From DATLLJ01 sp035537875 (GTDB taxonomy: Bacteria > Acidobacteriota > Vicinamibacteria > Vicinamibacterales > CAVVIG01): a stretch of 64,000 nucleotides of DNA. The number at the start of each line of letters is the position of its first letter. Positions within the stretch are counted from its first letter, which is position 1. This document shows, piece by piece, positions 51,149 through 61,668 of the stretch. The notes under the pieces were generated by a model. The model was not told the DNA's origin. It saw only the letters and a list, made by a program, of their open reading frames with translations, and did not search any database. Location: positions 29,475 to 93,474 of the forward strand of contig DATLLJ010000143.1 in NCBI GenBank assembly GCA_035537875.1, written 5' to 3'. Made by a program: the position numbers and the translations under genes.

Positions 51149-52288
51149 TCAGTACCGCTTCACCACCAGCCGCATTCCACCGGCTGGCGGCGCCCCGGCG
51201 TAGTAGGCCGTGGCCGACAACGTCGTGCCCCGGCGCAGGAGGACCGGCTTCGCGAGGATATAGGGCGTCGGCCAGTCGGCCGGAGGGTCCTTCGCGAACA
51301 ACAGGATCTCGGTGCCACCGTCAGGGGTTCTCGCCGTCACTTCGATCGATTTCAAGCCCGGCGCAACCTCGGGCCAAAGGGCCAGCGTGTAGGTGTCCGC
51401 GGCCAGCCGCGTCTCAGCCCGCAATTTCCCAGGCGTGCCTGAGGGCGATTTGATCTCGAGTATTAGATCCGATGCCGGACTTCTGCCGGGCGCATCGGCG
51501 AAGAAGAGACCGAGTGTGCCCTGCTCGACCACCTGATCGGTCGCGCCTTTGTAGTGAATCTCCGCCACGGCATGCGATCCAGCCGGCAGGCGATAGGCCA
51601 TCCCCGCGGGCAACTCGAAGGTTCCGTGCCAGGGCGTCCAGCTTCCAATCCACTGCCCGGTCTCCTGCACGGTGAAGAATGCCGCGCGCACCACCCGACG
51701 GTCTCCGGGCATGAATTCCACGGCGCGGACCTGGCCCTCTTCAGTCAAACCAAGATCCACGGTCGTCCGCAGGACGGTATTGGTCTGCCCGGCAGCGATC
51801 GTGTTCGCGGACAGCTCGCGCGTCAGGTCGGGCTCACCGACCTGCCAATGGCCGACGTGAGCCTGTGCCCGCACCGCGGGCGGCCGCGCACCCGCGTCCG
51901 CGACGTTGGCGAACACCGTGCCGGAGTTTCGAGGTCCGAGGCCCTCGACCCACGACACCATGAACTGGGTCTCGCGCAGCGTCAGGCTGTTGTCGTTGGC
52001 GAACTGACCGTACCCGGGAACGGCGCCCCAAGGCGGCATGTGGCGCGCCAGAATGCTCGCGCGGATCTTCTTGCCCTGAACCCAGGTCTGTTCGTACGTC
52101 TCGAGCGCGAACGCCGGGCCGCGTTCCATGTGACACATCACGCAGTGCCTGTCGAGGATGCGGACGATCTCGCGATCGAACAGCACTGTGGTCGTCACCG
52201 ATCCATGGGATAGCAGCGGACGCGACCAGTAGCTCGATCCCACGATCGCCGCCGAGCACGCCAACACCGTGCAGACGATGCGCTTCAC
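51149..52288 (-). CDS. Secreted protein with c-type heme motif and PHM-like C-terminal domain (degenerate copper site)
   Basis: The 379-residue protein has a signal peptide (VKRIVCTVLACSAAIVGSS), one CxxCH heme motif (ILDRHCVMCHMERGP) near residue 55, with a Met/His sixth ligand candidate in HMPPWGAVPG, and a C-terminal region (about residues 140-379) similar to copper type-II ascorbate-dependent monooxygenases. In that domain the expected HH is replaced by RA (DRRVVRAAFFTV) and HYHP is HYKG (AEIHYKGATD), so oxygenase activity is doubtful. It overlaps the preceding gene by 4 bases (GTGA). Context: operon with a heavy-metal-binding protein and a propeller protein. Call by motif order, not full family match. 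Confidence 0.65.
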   Translation of the reverse strand: MKRIVCTVLACSAAIVGSSYWSRPLLSHGSVTTTVLFDREIVRILDRHCVMCHMERGPAFALETYEQTWVQGKKIRASILARHMPPWGAVPGYGQFANDNSLTLRETQFMVSWVEGLGPRNSGTVFANVADAGARPPAVRAQAHVGHWQVGEPDLTRELSANTIAAGQTNTVLRTTVDLGLTEEGQVRAVEFMPGDRRVVRAAFFTVQETGQWIGSWTPWHGTFELPAGMAYRLPAGSHAVAEIHYKGATDQVVEQGTLGLFFADAPGRSPASDLILEIKSPSGTPGKLRAETRLAADTYTLALWPEVAPGLKSIEVTARTPDGGTEILLFAKDPPADWPTPYILAKPVLLRRGTTLSATAYYAGAPPAGGMRLVVKRY

Positions 52289-53265
52289 GGTTCGGCTCCT
52301 GCCACCGCTTCGAACGTGAACGAGAACGTGTGCACAGTGTCGTTGCGGCGGAACTGCGTCCACGCGCGATAGCGGCCCGGCCTGGGCACGAGACCGTCAA
52401 AGGTCACGTCCGGGCCCCCGCGCAGCTTTTCGAGGTCGGCGCCCGGTGGAATCACGAACTGCGGGGGGTTGTCGTCGTCTCCGGCCGTCAGGATGTCGAG
52501 CGGGTGCGAGTGGACGTAGTCGGCCATGTCTTCGCTCATGATGAGGGTGTGCCCGAACGCGCCGAGGTAGGTCTGCAGGTCGGAGACGGGCTGGCCGGTT
52601 GCGGTGTCGGTCAGATGGAAATTCAGATGGCCGTAGAGACCCGCGATGAACGTCGGCGGATCGAACGACAGCGTGGCCGTCAGCCCGTCCGCGGTTTTCG
52701 TGAGGACGGTGTCAGGCACGAGCGTCGCGCCGTCACCAGCCAGGTCGCCGGTGTATCCGGCGGTGACGAGCGGGCGCGCGAGAAACTGCACCGCGCCGCC
52801 TCCCGGAAGAAAGTCCGAGAGGATTTTGTAGTAGCCCGCCTTCGGCAGCGTCACCTCGATCGACCAGCTCCCATCCGGCTGCTGTGTCGGGTGGAGGTGC
52901 TGGAAGTACTCCATGTCCTGGCTGATGACGAACAGGTGGTACTGGCGCTCGTGGACGCTCTCGAATCTCTGGACGAGCTGTCCGGTGCCCGGATGGAATA
53001 CGGCAAAGTGGAGAGTGGCTCTCTGCCCAGGTTTGATCACCGGCGGGTCCGTTCGAAACTCGAGACGATAGTCGCGCACGTCGAACGGCGCCGCCCGGAC
53101 GAGCGCCATACCGCATCGCGGACACGCGCCGGAGACATCCATCGTGTAGTCAGGATGCATCGGGCAGACCCACGCGGTCTCCTGCTCGACAGGCTGGTCC
53201 TGCATCCACGCGACAGAGCTCGACGCGACCACGAGCGCCGTTAGCACGACGAGCACACTCTTCAC
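52285..53265 (-). CDS. Secreted protein with heavy-metal-binding (HMBD) domain
   Basis: The 326-residue protein has a signal peptide (MKSVLVVLTALVVASSSVAW), followed directly by an HMBD-type motif (WVCPMHPDYTMDVSGACPRCGMALV) with CPMHP and CPRCGM. This small domain is common in copper efflux proteins. The rest (about residues 60-326) is a beta-rich region with conserved His (YHLFVISQDMEYFQHLHPTQ, HTLIMSEDMADYVHSHPLD), suggesting a copper-binding or delivery role outside the cytoplasm. The GTG start overlaps a heptamer tract; the stop overlaps the next gene by 4 bases. Confidence 0.75.
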   Translation of the reverse strand: MKSVLVVLTALVVASSSVAWMQDQPVEQETAWVCPMHPDYTMDVSGACPRCGMALVRAAPFDVRDYRLEFRTDPPVIKPGQRATLHFAVFHPGTGQLVQRFESVHERQYHLFVISQDMEYFQHLHPTQQPDGSWSIEVTLPKAGYYKILSDFLPGGGAVQFLARPLVTAGYTGDLAGDGATLVPDTVLTKTADGLTATLSFDPPTFIAGLYGHLNFHLTDTATGQPVSDLQTYLGAFGHTLIMSEDMADYVHSHPLDILTAGDDDNPPQFVIPPGADLEKLRGGPDVTFDGLVPRPGRYRAWTQFRRNDTVHTFSFTFEAVAGAEP

Positions 53266-53327
53266 CCTAACCCCCAGCCTCTAACCTCCAGCCTCTAACC
53301 TCCAGCCCCCAGCCCCCAGCCTCTATC
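53265..53327. repeat. Heptamer repeat tract 7, between two codirectional genes
   Basis: Nine 7-bp units in register: CCCTAAC, CCCCAGC, CTCTAAC, CTCCAGC, CTCTAAC, CTCCAGC, CCCCAGC, CCCCAGC, CTCTATC. The ends overlap the start of the metal-binding gene and the stop of the propeller gene. Confidence 0.9.
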
Positions 53328-55239
53328 GATGCGGACTCGTCGCATTCCCCTCATAAACTCCAGAGCCGGGACCGGGCAGCTCTTCGCGGCGCGGCCCGGT
53401 ATATCTCGCGACATGCAGCCCCGTGTCGTTGTCGACCCAATAAATGAGCCCGTCCTTGAAAATCGGATAGGTCCGTGCGATGCCGTGCGGAATCGTGAGC
53501 GCGTACCCCACCTCCCGCGGGTTGTGCGGCAGCGAGATGTCGATAGCGCGCAGGCCGTGGCCGTACCACGTGTTGAAGACGAGATTCTTGAACGCCGTCG
53601 GATTGTGATTCTGCTGCGCCACGCGCCGCCGCGGCTCGCCGCTCGGCTCCGTGATCGCCTGCTCGAGGCATTCCTCGATCTGGTTGTCGGGAACGGCAAA
53701 CGCGCCGATCATGATCGGAGTCGCTTCCGCCTCGACCGACACCATGCGCGCGTAGTTCAGCGGACAGCCGCCGTTTTCATCGGTCAGCCACACATAGGCG
53801 GGCCGTTTCTTCGTGTTCCCTTTCACCAACGCCGGCCGATCCGGGATGAAGACGGCGCTGTGCGTGCCGGTCGGCAGGGCGTTGATCGGCGGGTAGACGT
53901 CGAAACGCGAGCGCGTCATCAGCACCAGATAGCGCTCGGCCTTCGCCTGGGCCGAAGCGCCGGAAGCAAGAAACGCTTTCAGACCCGGGTCGTTGTTGAC
54001 GACCATGTGCACGCAGTCGTTGACGACCGAGGGCAGCTTCGACGCATCGATGACGCCATCGACCGACACGATCGTCGAACGCTGATTGCAGCCGGCCGTG
54101 CCGGCGGCGAGTGCCGCGTCGGTGTTGTGCGCGACCGCTTCGGAATCGAGGACGTAGAACCCCGCGGTCGTACCGGCGACATAGACGCGCTCCCCATCGT
54201 CGGTCACCGACATCGAATGCAGTTTGTTCTGCTGGCGGCTTTGGAAGTTGCCCGCCTGGCCCGCGCGATTCTTCTGCTCGCTGAAATCCAGAAAGCGGCC
54301 GTCCGAGAACAAGCCGGTCGCGTCGGGCCTCTCGTCGAGCGGCGGCCCGCCAACCTCCTGCAGGCTGAAGGTCGCGAGCGTCTTTGCCTTCGGCAAGATC
54401 TCCCCCGTCTTTTCGTCGGTGATGGCCATCACCACCATATCGGCGATCTTCAAACCGGGGTTTTCTGGATCCGGAAGGCCGGCGGTCCAAATCGCCATAT
54501 GCACGAGGATGCGATTCGAGTTCGCCGGATCGTGCCAGAGGTAGAACTCGTGGGACTGACCGTGGAAGTCGGTGGATTCGCTTTTCGACACCGGCAGGCA
54601 GGTGTCGGGATTGATGCGGACCGTTTCCATGCGGCCTTCCGTGTTCGTTCCGGCATTCCGAATCAGGATGTAGCGGTCTTCTCCACCCGACGTCTTGTAG
54701 ACAAGCGCGCGAAGCTCCCGTTCGTCGAAACCCTGATTCCCGAGGAAGAAGGCCGGGATCTCGCCGACCTGCACGGGCGGCTGCCTCTCCGGGTTCGGCT
54801 GAATCTTGAAGATGTTGACCGAGCGCTTGACGCCCGCACCGTTCGCGTGCCCCACGAAGATGCAGTTGCCCGCGATGCCGAGCCCGCGGCCGTCGCCTGA
54901 CGCGTCGAGGTCCCCGCCTTTCCAGGCGCCGGTCGCCGGATCCTTGACTGACGGCACTGTCACGACCCAGTGCAGGTGCTCGAAGTTCCGAAACAGGTGC
55001 AGGCGCTCCTCGATCGCGGCGGCGCCAGCCCGCGCGTCTTCTTCGGATGAGAACGGGTCCACGCGCCCCTGGCGGTTCACACGGACCGACGGCATCTGGC
55101 CGATGGGCGTATCGAGCGTGCTCGGCTGACAGCCGGCCGGGTCTTTGGAGAGATCGACGCACTGCCCGGCAAGAGGTCCGTCCGCCCCGCCGAGTGCCAG
55201 AACTGCCGAGAAGATAAGCGCCACGCCTACGCGTTTCAT
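53323..55239 (-). CDS. Secreted propeller-like (LVIVD-repeat-type) protein
   Basis: The 638-residue protein has a signal peptide (MKRVGVALIFSAVLALGG), then a region (LFRNFEHLHWVVTVP, LGIAGNCIFVGHANGAGVKRSVNIFKI) of repeated strands consistent with a beta-propeller, and repeats of the kind 'GLRAIDISLPHNPREVGYALTIP' at the C-terminus, which are typical of LVIVD proteins. It contains several Cys (CVDLSKDPAGCQ, NDCVHM, CLEQAI) that could form disulfides. It is the first gene of the three-gene operon. Function unknown. Confidence 0.7.
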   Translation of the reverse strand: MKRVGVALIFSAVLALGGADGPLAGQCVDLSKDPAGCQPSTLDTPIGQMPSVRVNRQGRVDPFSSEEDARAGAAAIEERLHLFRNFEHLHWVVTVPSVKDPATGAWKGGDLDASGDGRGLGIAGNCIFVGHANGAGVKRSVNIFKIQPNPERQPPVQVGEIPAFFLGNQGFDERELRALVYKTSGGEDRYILIRNAGTNTEGRMETVRINPDTCLPVSKSESTDFHGQSHEFYLWHDPANSNRILVHMAIWTAGLPDPENPGLKIADMVVMAITDEKTGEILPKAKTLATFSLQEVGGPPLDERPDATGLFSDGRFLDFSEQKNRAGQAGNFQSRQQNKLHSMSVTDDGERVYVAGTTAGFYVLDSEAVAHNTDAALAAGTAGCNQRSTIVSVDGVIDASKLPSVVNDCVHMVVNNDPGLKAFLASGASAQAKAERYLVLMTRSRFDVYPPINALPTGTHSAVFIPDRPALVKGNTKKRPAYVWLTDENGGCPLNYARMVSVEAEATPIMIGAFAVPDNQIEECLEQAITEPSGEPRRRVAQQNHNPTAFKNLVFNTWYGHGLRAIDISLPHNPREVGYALTIPHGIARTYPIFKDGLIYWVDNDTGLHVARYTGPRREELPGPGSGVYEGNATSPHR

Positions 55240-55348
55240 GCCTCACCTCTCCTCGCCGGCGGGGTCGCCGACGCATCGAACAAGATTCTCGGGGTAGTGT
55301 AGCGCAGACCAGTGGATAACCAGGGCTGACAGAGGGTAGGCTGTACAC

Positions 55349-57664
<2,316 letters not shown>

Positions 57665-57669
57665 GAAAT

Positions 57670-58494
57670 TCACCTTGCGTCGCAGACCCTCGGGTCGCCC
57701 GATTCCATCCCACGGCGGAACCATTCCACACGCTGCGCGGACGTGCCGTGGGTGAATCGTTCAGGCATGACGCGACCGGTCGACATCTTCTGGAGGCGGT
57801 CGTCACCGATGGCGGCAGCGGCACGGAGCGCCTCCTCGGCGTCGCCCGGCTCGAGCTCGACCCGCCCGGCAGAGAAGTTGCCCTGGCGTGATGCGGCGTG
57901 TCCCCACACCCCCGCGAAGCAGTCGGCCTGCAGCTCGATGGCCACCGATGCGCTGTCGGGTCCGGGTTGCGACGGGCGGCCAATTCCGAGACCGAGCACG
58001 TTCTGCACGTGATGACCGATTTCGTGTGTGACGACGTAGGCCTGGGCGAAATCGCCCGAGGCGCCGAACTGTCTCGAGAGCTCGTTGAAGAATCCGAGAT
58101 CCAGATAGACGCGGCGATCGCCCGGGCAATAGAAGGGGCCGGTCGCTGACTCACCCATCCCGCAGGCCGATTGAATCGCGTCGCGGAAAAGTACGACGCT
58201 CGTCGGTTCGTAACGGCCACCGAGCAGCTCCATCCACGTTTGCTGCGCGTCGGCCGTGACGGCGTCCACGAAATCGACCATCTGCTCTTCCTCCGGGGTC
58301 GTCGCCGCCGGAGGACCCGAGGTCCCGGTATTTTCTGTCGTCGGAAGTCCCTGGAACAGAGAGAGGAAGTTGGTTCCCGTGGCCCAGCTCAACAGCAGGA
58401 GTACCACGAACCCGCCGATCCCGAGCGACATCGTGCGGCCGCCGCCGCCGCGCATGTCCTGGATGTTCCCGCGATCGCCTCGTGTCCAGCGCAT
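57670..58494 (-). CDS. ypfJ: YpfJ-type neutral zinc metallopeptidase
   Basis: The 274-residue protein begins MRWTRGDRGNIQDMRGGG, the hallmark of the family, then a transmembrane helix (GIGGFVVLLLLSWATG). It continues with FRDAIQSACGMGESATGPFYCPGDRRVYLDLGFFNEL and the zinc motif AYVVTHEIGHHVQNVLG, and a C-terminal glutamate-containing ELQADCFAGVWGHAA. The Cys pair and DRRVYLD are conserved in this family. Convergent to clpA, with 5 bases between the stops. Confidence 0.92.
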   Translation of the reverse strand: MRWTRGDRGNIQDMRGGGGRTMSLGIGGFVVLLLLSWATGTNFLSLFQGLPTTENTGTSGPPAATTPEEEQMVDFVDAVTADAQQTWMELLGGRYEPTSVVLFRDAIQSACGMGESATGPFYCPGDRRVYLDLGFFNELSRQFGASGDFAQAYVVTHEIGHHVQNVLGLGIGRPSQPGPDSASVAIELQADCFAGVWGHAASRQGNFSAGRVELEPGDAEEALRAAAAIGDDRLQKMSTGRVMPERFTHGTSAQRVEWFRRGMESGDPRVCDAR

Positions 58495-58546
58495 GTGGTG
58501 ATACCAGTCAATGCTCTATGCAACGCGCAGACCAATCGGGAAGGGC

Positions 58547-58585
58547 GCCGTATTCCTTTTTTCGCCGCGGGGGAAGGAATACGGC
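58547..58585. repeat. Inverted repeat after PII gene 1
   Basis: Perfect 12-bp arms GCCGTATTCCTT and AAGGAATACGGC with a 15-base loop lie between PII gene 1 and ypfJ. A hairpin can form but lacks a T-run, so it may stabilise RNA 3' ends. Confidence 0.55.
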
Positions 58586-58611
58586 TTCCTATTCTAGCCA
58601 GTTACTGTCGG

Positions 58612-58941
58612 CTAAATAGCCAGCTCGCCGGTGCGGATGCGATAACTCTGAAGCACGGGGAGGACGAACACTCGGCCGTCGCCGATTTCTCCGGTGCGCG
58701 CTGCCTGGATGATCGCCTTGATGGCTTCGTCGGCCATGTTGTCTTCGACGACGACTTCGAGCTCCATTTTCGGCAGCAGGTTGACGTTGTATTCCTTGCC
58801 GCGATACACGGCCGTGTGCCCCTTTTGTTTTCCGTGACCGCGGACCTCGGTGACGGTCACGCCGCCAATCCCCAGCTTCTCCAGCGCGTCGCGGACTTCG
58901 TCAACCTTGTTCGGCCGGACGATACTCTTGATCAACTTCAT
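58612..58941 (-). CDS. glnB: Nitrogen regulatory protein PII, copy 1
   Basis: PII reports the 2-oxoglutarate and ATP/ADP state to nitrogen-control targets. The 109-residue protein has MKLIKSIVRPNKVDEVRDAL, the T-loop GHGKQKGHTAVYRGKEY (the second Tyr is the uridylylation site), LLPKMELEVVVED and the C-terminal GEIGDGRVFVLPVLQSYRIRTGE. The start was set at MKLIKS with GGGAGG upstream; the longer frame is within glnD. It overlaps the end of glnD by 41 bases in another frame, so it is co-transcribed with its modifying enzyme. The paralogue is at 63087. Confidence 0.94.
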   Translation of the reverse strand: MKLIKSIVRPNKVDEVRDALEKLGIGGVTVTEVRGHGKQKGHTAVYRGKEYNVNLLPKMELEVVVEDNMADEAIKAIIQAARTGEIGDGRVFVLPVLQSYRIRTGELAI

Positions 58942-61447
58942 CGATGCCTCCCAGCATGCGTTCGAGGTCGGCTCGGAGCGCCTGTTGTGCCGGCTCCGCG
59001 AGCTTGGCTCCACTCTTGGTGATGTGAAATACGTCGATGGCTTTCTTCCCCTCCGTGGAAATCAGGACGAGATCGACGTCACAGCCGTGACGCGAAATCA
59101 GACGACTGATCCGATACAGCAGCCCCAACGCGTCGCCGGCGTTGATTTCGAGAATGGTATACCGGCGCGACGACTGGTTGTCGAAATAGAGGACCGGCGA
59201 CACCCGGGACGTCTCCCGGCGCAGCATACCCTGCTCGCGTCGCCGGAGCCGCTCCGTCACGTCGATCTTTCCAGACAGCACCTCGTGAAGCACCTCCGAG
59301 AACCGGTCGCGGGCGTCGTTGGGGTTCAGTTCGAGATACCGCTCCTGATCGACGAACTCGACGATGTCGAGAACCAGTCCTTTCGGGGTCGTCATCGCGT
59401 GCCCGCGGAGGATGTCCATCCCGAACGAGGAGAGCACGCCGCAGATGTTCGAGAACAGGAACGGCTTGTCGAGCGTCACCACCGTCAGCTCCCACGCCGC
59501 GTCCTTCCGTTCGAGCTTGATGTGCACATCGTCGCGGGCGATATCCCTCGACAGGCGCACGTGCTCGTAGATGGCCGGCGCGTCGGCCAGCTGAAGGTAG
59601 CGCCGGGGAAGACCCTCGAGAAACACCGTGAGCTCGCCTTCCGGAATGTCGTCCGGACGTCCGGTCACCAAATCGGAGAGGCCGGCCTGACGCCGATCGA
59701 TCAACTCGTCGGCGTAGGCATGGGTCAGGTGGTTGTACGTATCGACGTACAGACGCCAGAGCAGCTCTTCCTTCCACGGCGTCAGCGTGTCCGGACTGAC
59801 CGCCTCGATATCCGCGACCGTCATCAGGCACAAGAGCTTCAGACGCTCTTCGATCCCGACGAGATCGGCAAACCGTTTGACGATTTCAGGATCCTCCGTG
59901 TCACGGTGGAACGCCACGCGCGACATCTGCAGGTGGTTCTTGATGAGGAAATCGACGAGCTCGCGCGACTCCTCCGGCATGTCCAGCCGCGTCATCATGT
60001 GGTCGGCCATCCGCATGCTCTCGATGGCGTGGTCCTCGTCTTTCCATTTCCCGACGTCGTGGAACAGCAGCGACAGGACGAGCAGTTCGGGCTGCTGGAG
60101 CTCCTGGACCAGCGAGCCGAATCGTTCGCGTCCCGGCGGACAGGCGCTGCTCAGCCGCTCGAGGTTGCGGATCGTCAGCAGGGTGTGCTCGTCCACCGTG
60201 TACTTGTGGTAGAAGTCCCGGATGACGCGCCACGAAATCGCCTGAAACTCGGGAAACATCTGCCCCAGCAGACCGCAGTCGTGCATTTCGGACAGCCTTG
60301 CGTACAGGCCGGCGCGGGGGCGCAGGAAGCGCATCAGCTCGTCGCGCGATTCCTCAGAGGGAAAAAAGTCCTCGGCGGCGAACCTCGACACGTTCTGTCG
60401 GACGACCGAGAGCGCGTCCTCCAGGACTTCGCAGCCGTGGACGATGGCGGCTTCAAAGAGACTCAGCCACGTCTCGGGCTGACGTGCGGCCTTGATCGGA
60501 TCGATGAACCGCACGCCACGGCTGAAGCGCCCCAGATTCGGGCCGACCGGCATCGGCGCGGCCGCACGGACCCACTGCAGCGATCGGTTCGCCGTCCGGG
60601 CGTGACGAAAGTAGTCGCTCATCAACCGCTCGACCCGCTGCTGCGGCTGCGCTCCCGGGTATCCCAGCTGGTCCGCCGCGGTTTCCTGAAGCTCGTGGGT
60701 GAGCACGTTCTGATTGCGGCCGGACTTGAGATGCAGAATCGACCGGATGCGCAACAGATAGTCCTCGGCTTCTTCCAGGCGGGCCGCGTCGACCGGCCCG
60801 CGCGTCAGCAGCGCCGGATCGGTCAGGGCGGCAATCGTGCGCGCCGCCGTGAGATCGCGAAGCGCCCCTGGCGCCTCTTTGATGTCCGGCTCGAGCTGGT
60901 AGAGCGTGTCGTTGAAGCGCGCATGACGGGCATCGATGAGCGCGACGAGCGATTCGATGATGTGAGCGTGGGTGGCGGGCTGATGGAACATCACCGTGAA
61001 TCGATCGAGGAGCGCGCGATCGCCGGCGACAGGCCTGGCGTCGAGCAGCGCCAGGAGAAACTCCGGATTATCCGCCTCCAGCGTCGAAAAATCCGAGAGC
61101 TCGCGAACCTGGTGGCCGACCGTCATCCCAAGGTCCCAGAGCGGGTTGAGGAAACCATGCAGAAACCGCTCGTCGATCGGGCCGATTGAACCTTCGAAGA
61201 GAATCAGCAGGTCGATGTCCGAGAACAGGCAGAGCTGTCGCCGTCCGTAGCCGCCGAGCGCGATCGCGGCGACGGGCTGAGCGGGTGGCGGCGCCTGGTC
61301 GAAGAGCTGACGCAGCAGCGCATCGAGGCGCGCGGCATAGCGCCCCAGCGCGCCGCGGCCACCGAGGCCGCGCCCGGTCGCTTCCGCGAGCTCGGCTCGC
61401 GCCGCTTCGAGCGCTCGGGCCGACACGGGAACGGCTGGACCAGTCAT
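58901..61447 (-). CDS. glnD: GlnD, bifunctional uridylyltransferase/uridylyl-removing enzyme
   Basis: GlnD modifies PII by adding or removing UMP according to glutamine. The 848-residue protein has a nucleotidyltransferase domain (VAAIALGGYGRRQLCLFSDIDLLILFEG with GGYGR and SDxD), a PII-UTase linker, an HD domain (LSLLFHDVGKWKDEDHA with HD), and two C-terminal ACT domains (VVTLDKPFLFSNICGVLSSFGMDI and ILEINAGDALGLLYRISRLISRHG). All catalytic motifs are present. The start is ATG 61447 rather than an upstream GTG. The 3' end overlaps the PII gene by 41 bases. It is divergent from the ammonium transporter gene. Confidence 0.95.
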   Translation of the reverse strand: MTGPAVPVSARALEAARAELAEATGRGLGGRGALGRYAARLDALLRQLFDQAPPPAQPVAAIALGGYGRRQLCLFSDIDLLILFEGSIGPIDERFLHGFLNPLWDLGMTVGHQVRELSDFSTLEADNPEFLLALLDARPVAGDRALLDRFTVMFHQPATHAHIIESLVALIDARHARFNDTLYQLEPDIKEAPGALRDLTAARTIAALTDPALLTRGPVDAARLEEAEDYLLRIRSILHLKSGRNQNVLTHELQETAADQLGYPGAQPQQRVERLMSDYFRHARTANRSLQWVRAAAPMPVGPNLGRFSRGVRFIDPIKAARQPETWLSLFEAAIVHGCEVLEDALSVVRQNVSRFAAEDFFPSEESRDELMRFLRPRAGLYARLSEMHDCGLLGQMFPEFQAISWRVIRDFYHKYTVDEHTLLTIRNLERLSSACPPGRERFGSLVQELQQPELLVLSLLFHDVGKWKDEDHAIESMRMADHMMTRLDMPEESRELVDFLIKNHLQMSRVAFHRDTEDPEIVKRFADLVGIEERLKLLCLMTVADIEAVSPDTLTPWKEELLWRLYVDTYNHLTHAYADELIDRRQAGLSDLVTGRPDDIPEGELTVFLEGLPRRYLQLADAPAIYEHVRLSRDIARDDVHIKLERKDAAWELTVVTLDKPFLFSNICGVLSSFGMDILRGHAMTTPKGLVLDIVEFVDQERYLELNPNDARDRFSEVLHEVLSGKIDVTERLRRREQGMLRRETSRVSPVLYFDNQSSRRYTILEINAGDALGLLYRISRLISRHGCDVDLVLISTEGKKAIDVFHITKSGAKLAEPAQQALRADLERMLGGIDEVDQEYRPAEQG

Positions 61448-61560
61448 TTGAGACGCTGTGCCTCCAACATACCTCACCTCGGGAGTCCGCCGGGCTCTGG
61501 TGAGATCCGGCGATGGGAGCGGCGTGGGTCAAAGATTAGTCGGACGCCACGCTCTTCGTA

Positions 61561-61591
61561 CGACGAAATTGTAGACACTCGACGAAATTGT
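61561..61591 (+). promoter_or_regulatory. Direct repeat upstream of amt
   Basis: CGACGAAATTGT occurs at 61561-61572 and again at 61580-61591, 19 bases apart, which is about two turns of the helix. It lies in the glnD-amt intergenic region and could bind a regulator. Confidence 0.5.
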
Positions 61592-61668
61592 TTGCCATGG
61601 CCTCGTCCTGGACTATTCTGTGCGCCTTCAAACCCAAAAGGGCGGGGCTTCAAAGCGAGGACAGAACG

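Noticed and set aside
58547..58585. Hairpin called as a Rho-independent terminator
   Set aside because: There is no T-run after the stem in either direction, so it is listed only as an inverted repeat.
58850..61189. 779-residue plus-strand frame opposite glnD
   Set aside because: It is antisense to a complete GlnD with all catalytic motifs; codon bias explains the lack of stops.
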